Part shown: piece by piece, positions 6,219-6,260 of the stretch | Numbering within the stretch: the first letter of the stretch is position 1 | Layout of the letters: every line of letters starts with the position of its first letter | Source: an uncultured Neisseriaceae bacterium | Lineage (GTDB): Bacteria; Pseudomonadota; Gammaproteobacteria; Burkholderiales; UBA11063 | Assembly (NCBI GenBank): GCA_903891375.1 | Contig: CAITEL010000248.1 | Coordinates: 1-6,260, forward strand | Length of the DNA stretch: 6,260 bases | Reading direction: 5' to 3' | Program-made: the position numbers and the translations under genes | Notes under the pieces: model-generated | The model's input: the letters and a program-made list of their open reading frames with translations, nothing else | The model's database searches: none | Told to the model about the DNA's origin: nothing

Positions 6219-6260
6219 TACATTATTTACTTGGTTTGGATAATCAGACCGTCCTGTTGC
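6153..6260 (-). pseudogene. maeB: NADP-type malic enzyme, internal fragment interrupted by the transposase remnant
   Basis: Read on the minus strand from the window edge, codons 6260-6195 give [19 protein letters not shown] followed by IFR. This is the near-invariant segment of bacterial malic enzymes (MaeB type) that leads into the cofactor-binding domain. Malic enzyme decarboxylates malate to pyruvate while reducing NAD(P). The family normally continues with GALDV; here the frame instead passes into antisense transposase sequence, adding 13 unrelated residues before a TGA at 6155-6153. The 5' part of the gene lies beyond the right edge, while the 3' part, including the rest of the Rossmann domain, is not in this window. 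A truncated product would lack the cofactor domain and should be inactive. The gene symbol rests on a short but very distinctive match and could be another malic-enzyme paralogue. Confidence 0.75.

Overview
The window comes from an AT-rich bacterial chromosome or plasmid, roughly one third G+C by eye. It has sigma70-like promoters, AAGG-type ribosome binding sites and two lipobox lipoproteins, so it is most likely a gammaproteobacterium. A Legionella-, Coxiella- or Francisella-like host is a guess from composition and gene content only. The region looks accessory: cargo-type genes, a truncated Tn3-family transposase and pieces of genes that are no longer whole.

Layout, left to right. Bases 1-338 hold the C-terminal 111 residues of an unrecognised membrane protein on the + strand, cut by the window edge. 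Bases 339-829 hold no intact gene, but three structures stand out: a 109-bp imperfect palindrome (466-574), a less AT-rich possible coding remnant on the minus strand (624-770), and a hairpin that probably ends the next operon (775-826). Bases 830-3512 are a two-gene minus-strand operon. The promoter-proximal gene is an alpha/beta-hydrolase lipoprotein resembling platelet-activating-factor acetylhydrolase. The second gene is a class-C beta-lactamase/DD-peptidase-like serine hydrolase lipoprotein. The operon has a clear promoter at 3547-3575, flanked by a perfect palindrome (3577-3591).

From the same 219-bp divergent region a + strand unit starts: a DUF1016/YhcG-type PD-(D/E)XK nuclease (3732-4814), then, 9 bases later and in the same frame, the N-terminal half of a Tn3-family transposase (4824-6218). 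The transposase stops before its catalytic domain. The reason is visible: from about 6195 to the window end the minus strand encodes a near-invariant stretch of NADP-type malic enzyme ([19 protein letters not shown]...). The last codons of the transposase ORF are therefore antisense malic-enzyme sequence. Transposase and malic-enzyme gene are both broken at this junction.

How the genes fit together: the two lipoproteins probably form a functional pair of exported esterase/peptidase-type enzymes, anchored in the outer membrane and expressed from one promoter. The YhcG-like nuclease looks like a passenger or partner of a decayed Tn3-family element. I see no rRNA, tRNA, CRISPR array or complete insertion sequence.
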